From Hedera helix (lineage: Eukaryota > Streptophyta > Magnoliopsida > Apiales > Araliaceae): a stretch of 64,000 nucleotides of DNA. This document shows positions 58,488-64,000 of the stretch, piece after piece (the stretch's first letter is position 1; every line of letters begins with the position of its first letter). Both the position numbers and the translations under genes were made by a program. The stretch covers positions 31,979,721 through 32,043,720 of the forward strand of contig OX359282.1 of the NCBI GenBank assembly GCA_947179155.2, in the 5' to 3' direction. The notes under the pieces are model-generated. The model saw nothing but the letters and a program-made list of their open reading frames with translations, had not been told where the DNA came from and searched no databases.

Positions 58488-61400
58488 TGTAAGACCCCGA
58501 ATTTTATGAAATATAAAATTTAATTTTTCTTCATATATATATATTTTTTTTCTTTCATGAAACAGTAAGTGGTTAAATTGACAAAATTGAAAGTTAAGGA
58601 CGTTATGTGCAAATTTTTATTTTGTCGGACAATATTGTTTTGTCGGAGAATATTCGTTTTGTCGGGGAATATTCGGGTCGTACGACGGCGCCGAAATAAC
58701 AAATTACTAGTGGACCACACAACGGAATATTTGTCGGATATAGAAAACGACAGAAGTAACATTTTTATATAAAAATAGTCAACGGTGTTAACTGTTAAGA
58801 TACCGGTGATAAAAGAATAGTAGCATACGGTAATTTATGGTATTTTCTGTAGCACACGGTACTCTACAGTAGCACACGGTATTGCACAGTGTCTCATATT
58901 ATTGGTCTGATAATTGACACCGTAACTGTTACGCATCATTTCATCAATAATTGTCACTGCATAATATTTTATATTATCAATTCAATAATTGTCGTTACAC
59001 AGTATTTTGCATTATTGATTCAATAATTGTCATTACACTGTATTTCATATCATCGACTCAATAATTGTTGCTGCACTGTTTTTAAAAATTATTGAACCTA
59101 ATAATTGTCACAGTAGCAAATACATTGTAATTTATATTATTAAATATAATCTGTAACGTGTTTCTTACATTATTGTTGAAACATTATTTTATTTTATATG
59201 TTGAACCCACAGGAAGAATAAATAAATAAATAAATAAATTTTATAAAAAAAAAAATAAAAAAAAAAAAAAAATTAATTAATTAATTAATTAATTTTAAAT
59301 AGTAACATGTGGACCCTATGTGGGGGCCACATGAGATGTAAACATGAAAAATGCTTGCTGGGTGGGTTGGTGAAAGAAAAGGAAGAAGGAGAAAAGCAGC
59401 CAGACGGCTGCTCCTGCGTTTCAATATTAGTATGCCACCTACCACCGCATAGTACTTATTTTCTCCTATAAATAGCTTGCTCAACTGAATAGAAAAATCA
59501 CACCTAAAACATAAAATTTTTCTATAAGAATTTTATGAGTTTTCTCTGAGAATAGTAAGGTTATTTTGAGAGTTTGAAAGCCAAAAGGAGTGCAGAAAAT
59601 TTTCAAGTAAGTCTTTTATTAAAGAGTAGTAATTTCATAAATTCCTATATTTCACGGTATTCACAAATCTTCCTTTAGAAGACTCTTCTATTAGAAGATT
59701 CATTTTTAAAAGCTTTCTTTGGAAGATTTATTTTGAAATATTATTTTAAAAACTATTCTAAAGTTATTATATTATACTACAAAAATTATGTTAAATATAT
59801 ATAATTTTGATAGTTCATAATATACGAGTTATCATACACTTTGAAATTTATATGTGGTAATTACTAATTTATATTATAAATATATAGGTTGATCAACCTC
59901 ATTTAAATCAATATCCAGTCACGTGTTAAGGTAAGGAATTTCATTTTCTTTCATACTCTTAAACTTACTACGGTAAGGAATATCATTCTTTTCACACTCT
60001 TAAATTTATTACGGTAAGGAATACCATTCATTTCAAACTCTTAAATTTACTGTGGTAAGGAATGTCATTTTCTTTCTTACTTGTAAGGAATTTCATTCTT
60101 TGATTCTCGAAAATAATATCGTTTCTTTCTTGTGCCATTTACTTCCATGTATTAAATTGTGGGAATAACCTTACGGCGCGATTTACGCTTGTTGGTGAAT
60201 AACTTTTTTTTATTCATTCCTTATTAATATTTGAGAATAACCTTACGGTGCGGATTATCGCCTGTTTGGTGAATAACTCTTCGTATTCAAATTGATGGGA
60301 TTAACCTTACGGCGCGGATTATCGCCTGTTTGGTGAATAACTCTTCGTATTCAAATTGATGGGAATAACCTTACGGCGCGGATTACCGCCTGTTGATGAA
60401 TAACCCTTTTTATTTGTCTCGTGTGGAAATAATTTGTCTACACGAATTATCACATGACACTTTTATTCCATATTCGTAAGTGATATCATTTTCCTTTATA
60501 CTCATAAGGGATACCATCTTTTTCATCTTCCATTATTCAAAATTACTATGGTAAGGGATATTAATTTCCTTCACCTTTTGTTAATCAAACCTGCTACGGT
60601 AAGGGATATTATTTTCTTTCATACACCTAAATCGAAACTTATTATGGAACTATTGCTTCTATAATTCCTGAAAATATTATATGTTCCATAATAGTTGAAT
60701 TTCATTATTTCAACTGAACCTTCCTATTTTCTGAACATTTCTATTGAACTGTAATCGTTATTCTGAACTGTGGATCTTGAATATCATTTTTAAATTTCAC
60801 TCCACATCATGTTGGCAATTTGGACATTATTTGAATCTGCACAAAGTAAACTTCCGATACTTATTGTTTATCCTGTTCTTCTGTTCATCATTTGTATCAC
60901 TGTTATTTGTATTAATCATCAAGAATCAAGCTGTTGTGAATATCTGTGGCCGGGGGCACAGATGTGATATAATTGTTGAACATATGATAGGTTAAAGGCG
61001 ATATACTAGGTTAAAGGCGATACATCTGTTCGGTGTCTTTTATGGCACGTGGTTAATGTTCTCTTTGGCCCGTAGTGCAAAGATGAACTGTTGATTGGTA
61101 TGATTATGACCAAAGGCTGAATCTGGCATAATCATGACCGTTGGTGTTATGTTGAATGTCTTTGGCCCGTAGTGCAAAGATGAACTGTTGATTGGTATGA
61201 TTATGACCAAAGGCTGAATCTGGTATAATCATGACCGTTGGTGCTTTATTGAATATCTTTGGCCCGTAGTGCAAAGATGAACTGTTGATTTGCATGATTA
61301 TGACCAGGAACTGTGAATTTTTATTATCATGACTAATGGTATTTCAGATGATAAAAGTTGATGATGTTTTTACTAAAAAGAGAAGCGAGTGGACATTATG

Positions 61401-61854
61401 GTCTGCATTATTCTTCTAATAGATTGCTCATTCCGCTGCTATTATTGATCTGAACGTTATTTAAGAATTTAACTACAGTTTTTGATATAAACCTTGTAGT
61501 CTTTTGTATTCTATCAAGAATTCAACTGTTGAAGGCTAATGATAATTTATTCGTCATTATCTTAGTCATGATATTTCTTACTGGGCTATTTGAGCTCACC
61601 CTTTCTTTTGTTCCATTGTTTTCAACAGGAGATGAAAACGTAACGGGGTCTAGCCGGGGGATGGAGTGAGGGTCCGAGGAATAGCTATCCTAGTCTTCAC
61701 CTGTTGTAAAATAGTGTGGCAATAATAGTGAAGACTTAGTTGTGTATTATTATACACTGTATTGTTGTACGTTGTGCTTTGTTGTAATAATTTTGTTGTA
61801 GTCTTTTGACGACTCAAGTTTGGGCTGTGTGGGCCTAGATTTGGGGGTGCCACA
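58488..61854 (+). repeat. element C 5' LTR
   Basis: 3367 bp, TG...CA. The A-type promoter region is kept. Arrays: short hairpin units with TTACTACGGTAAGGAATA (about 59928-60070), units with CCTTACGGCGCGGATTATCG (about 60165-60405), and 97-bp units with CTTTGGCCCGTAGTGCAAAG (about 61060-61290). An A- and TTAA-rich tract lies at 59218-59295. Confidence 0.93.
59467..59475 (+). promoter_or_regulatory. TATA box of element C LTR
   Basis: TATAAATAG in CTCCTATAAATAGCTTGC, followed by CAACTGAATAGAAAAATCAC. The context is shared with A and the solo LTR. Confidence 0.6.
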
Positions 61855-61868
61855 GTTGGTATCAGAGC
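61855..61868 (+). other. primer-binding site of element C
   Basis: GTTGGTATCAGAGC directly follows the LTR end GGTGCCACA, matching initiator tRNA-Met as in element A. Confidence 0.85.
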
Positions 61869-62054
61869 TTAGGGATATGGTCTTTAATGGAGATCTGGGG
61901 TTAGAACTAGGAGGGGAGAGACGAATAGAATCAGTCACTCGTGCGTCCTACCTAAATTGGATTTTATTATCTAATGAGTTGATTTGAATATAGGGACATG
62001 AATTGATGAGTCAGTTTATTTGAACTAACATTTATTTTGTGACCACAGTTAAGT

Positions 62055-62684
62055 ATGGCATCTGGAAATCAGGAGGTTAACTATGAAATGACCGAAACAA
62101 ATGTAGCTGCAAAACAAGAGGCGACGAATAATCTTCTTACAAACTCAGAGTTGAATCATTTGCCTAAGGCAAAAATTATGCGTGTTCTATCCAGTAAGGA
62201 TGAAGGTGAAAGTTCTGCTACAGTCGTTCCAGATCCATTATTAGAAGCAATTAAAGGAAGTAATGAACTTGCAGAAATTATTGCCTTTAATTTACTCACT
62301 AATTGGGAGAGTCATATCACCTGGTTATGCTCTATAACAAAGGATCAGAATATATGGACTTTTCATATTAGTCTTTGGGATTTATGGTGTTCCAGCTATG
62401 ATTTCCAAGATTATTTAAAAATGATGTTTCTATACTTTTGGGCGTTACAATTTAGAGGAATTCAGGTTAAGTTAGTCACTATCATGGAAACTGCAGTCTA
62501 TCGAAAATACTATTCTTATGGAAATCATTGGTACGTTACTACTGATGAAGTTGATGAATCCGAGAAACAGTTTGTTAGAAAATTATTTAGCGGTATCCCC
62601 ATGGATGAAATACGTGAAGATCCGGATGAAGTATACGGGACTCGATTTGATGATGACAGCCTTGATGATCAAGAAATCGAATGA
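62055..62684 (+). CDS. element C ORF1, unassigned, in the position of gag
   Basis: 209 codons, intact, MASGNQEVNYEMTETNVAAK onward. It is nearly the same as the A and B copies but has a short acidic extension (DDDSLDDQEIE) at the end. Retention of an open frame in three copies, while pol has decayed in A and C, suggests it is or was useful to the element. Its function is unknown, and I see no nucleocapsid knuckle. Confidence 0.75.
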   Translation: MASGNQEVNYEMTETNVAAKQEATNNLLTNSELNHLPKAKIMRVLSSKDEGESSATVVPDPLLEAIKGSNELAEIIAFNLLTNWESHITWLCSITKDQNIWTFHISLWDLWCSSYDFQDYLKMMFLYFWALQFRGIQVKLVTIMETAVYRKYYSYGNHWYVTTDEVDESEKQFVRKLFSGIPMDEIREDPDEVYGTRFDDDSLDDQEIE

Positions 62685-63318
62685 GGTGATGACCGGTAAG
62701 CTATTCATCAATTCTCGAGAAGTCTATGTCATGTTAGATACTGGCTCTATCCACTCTTTTATCTCACCTATATGTACTCAACGTTTAAATTTGCCTATTG
62801 AAAACTTAAATCTTGTCTTATCAGTTGAAACCTCATTGGGAGAAATACCTATTACATTTACTATCTATAAATCTTGTCTAGTTCAAATCAACAACCTCAC
62901 ATTACCTGTTGACCTTATTTCTTTGGAGATGCATGAATTTGATGTGATTTTAGGAATTGACTGGTTGACTACCCATCATGCTAAAATTGATTGTTTTCAT
63001 AAGATTATTAGTTTTCATATTCCTAATCAACCTGTCATGCAAATTCAAGCAACTAAACCATTGAAATCTATAACTGTTATTTCTAGCCATAAAGCCATTC
63101 GTTTATTGAAAAACGGATGTCAAGCCTTTTTAGCTCATGTCATTGATTTGAACAAAAACACGTCAAACTTGAATGATATTCCTATTGTTAATGAGTTCCT
63201 GACGTTTTTCCTGAGGAACTTCCTGGCTTATTCCCAAACCGAGAAATTGAATTCTGTATCGATCTTGAACCCGACACTAAACCCATTTTCAAAGTCTCAT
63301 ACCAAATGGCTCCCATAG
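62518..63318 (+). pseudogene. element C protease region, frameshifted
   Basis: Protease frame with DTGS (codons 62737-62748) and HEFDVILGIDWLTTHH. After NDIPIVNEF near 63195, one base is missing relative to A and B, so the listed frame ends in unrelated residues. The correct frame continues to a TAA at 63339-63341. The aspartic protease itself looks intact. Confidence 0.85.
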
Positions 63319-63401
63319 AACACCAAGAGTTGAAGGTTTAATTATTAGATATCGGTATCATTCGTTCTAGTACAAAACTTATATCGAGCGAGGAATGCTA
63401 G

Positions 63402-64000
63402 AAATGTTTTCAAGAACTCAAGAGGAGACTTGTTTCAGCTCCTATTCTGACCATACCATCAGGATCAGGAGAATTTGTCATTTACAGCGATGCTTCAGGC
63501 AAAGGTCTAGGCTGTGTCCTTATGCAACATGGAAATGTTATAGCCTATGCCTCTCGACAACTCAAAGATTATGAAAAAAATTATCCTACTTATGATCTAG
63601 AGTTGGCAGCAGTCGTTGTCGCGTTGAAGATCTGGAGACACTACTTGTACGGAGAAAAAGTGGATATCTATACGGATCATAAAGGCCTCGAGTATTTCTT
63701 CACCCAGAAGGAACTCAACATGCGACAACGACGTTGGCTTGAGCTATTGAAGGATTACGACCACACAATCCTAAATCACCCGGGAAAGGCGAACGTTGTA
63801 GGTGACGCTTTGAGTAGAAGATCTTATGCGAGTACAAGTGCACTGCTGACAACACAAAAGTGTATTTTGTACGACTTGCAAAAGATGGAGATAGAGCTAA
63901 AGACACCAGGGACCCACTCGAAGATTGCTCACGTGCGAGTAGAACCAGCTTTAATGGATAAAATTAAAGCTGCTCAAGCTACCGATCCGGAACTGATGAA
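63402..64000 (+). pseudogene. element C RNase H and start of integrase, partial
   Basis: After the TAA at 63339-63341 and a TAG at 63399-63401, the frame is open to the window edge. It reads CFQELKRRLVSAPILTIPSG, the RNase H block VIYSDASGKGLGCVLMQ, LYGEKVDIYTDHKGLEYF and ALSRRSYASTSALLTT. Integrase begins past the edge. The polymerase part of reverse transcriptase is absent between the protease and this region, exactly as in element A. Confidence 0.88.

Larger units (their letters stand above)
58488..64000 (+). mobile_element. element C: Ty3/gypsy element inserted in element B, runs off the window
   Basis: Plus-strand element with its 5' LTR at 58488-61854, primer-binding site, ORF1, protease and RNase H/integrase. 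The five bases before it (CCCGT, 58483-58487) should be its target duplication. The rest of the reverse transcriptase of B should resume after the 3' LTR of C, outside the window. It has the same reverse transcriptase deletion and the same neighbouring TAA as element A. Confidence 0.92.

Noticed and set aside
53992..61854. B and C as one element flanked by two LTRs
   Set aside because: The interior between the LTRs stops in the middle of reverse transcriptase, and the second LTR is followed by a new primer site and ORF1. Nested insertion fits better.
1..64000. CRISPR array, bacterial operons, rRNA genes
   Set aside because: None seen; the tandem arrays are LTR repeats or microsatellites and the gene structure is eukaryotic.

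Overview
The window is plant nuclear DNA, most likely from a eudicot. It is AT-rich, with one large intron-rich plant gene on the minus strand and a repeat-rich right half. I cannot name the species from sequence alone.

Region 1 (about 3.0-28.05 kb, minus strand) is a complete class XI myosin gene. I traced 42 exons by splice sites and homology. Their lengths sum to 4956 nt, exactly 1651 codons plus a stop, with every exon junction in phase. The protein has a motor with P-loop, switch I and switch II, six IQ motifs, a coiled coil and a DIL-type globular tail. Its distinctive feature is an array of three extra 165-nt coiled-coil exons (12.79-13.56 kb). They add 165 residues to a family that is usually about 1500 residues long. 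The introns hold mobile DNA: two remnants of one LINE family, a small LTR element with a perfect 5-bp target duplication, and a Stowaway-like end.

Region 2 (0-3 kb and 28-41 kb) is intergenic. I see no convincing host gene there. It holds two small hAT-like elements, a tRNA-type SINE with a 13-bp target duplication, an old solo LTR of the family that dominates the right end, and many microsatellites.

Region 3 (41-64 kb) is a nest of elements. The oldest layer is a decayed plus-strand unit coding a plant mobile domain (PMD) protein followed by a Ulp1-type cysteine protease. Element A, a 10.45-kb Ty3/gypsy element on the minus strand with two 3446-bp LTRs and an ATATA target duplication, sits inside the PMD coding region. 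Element B (plus strand) cuts the unit after the Ulp1 Asp exon. Element C (plus strand) is inserted in the reverse transcriptase of B and runs off the window.

A and C share the same loss of almost the whole reverse transcriptase and the same premature stop beside it, yet A is a very recent insertion. A, B and C all carry, where Gag should be, a conserved ORF of 206-209 codons that I cannot assign. It is in a different frame from the protease and has no visible zinc knuckle. I read this as a family of parasitic elements moved in trans, with an unidentified ORF in the gag position. It is the best candidate here for something undescribed.
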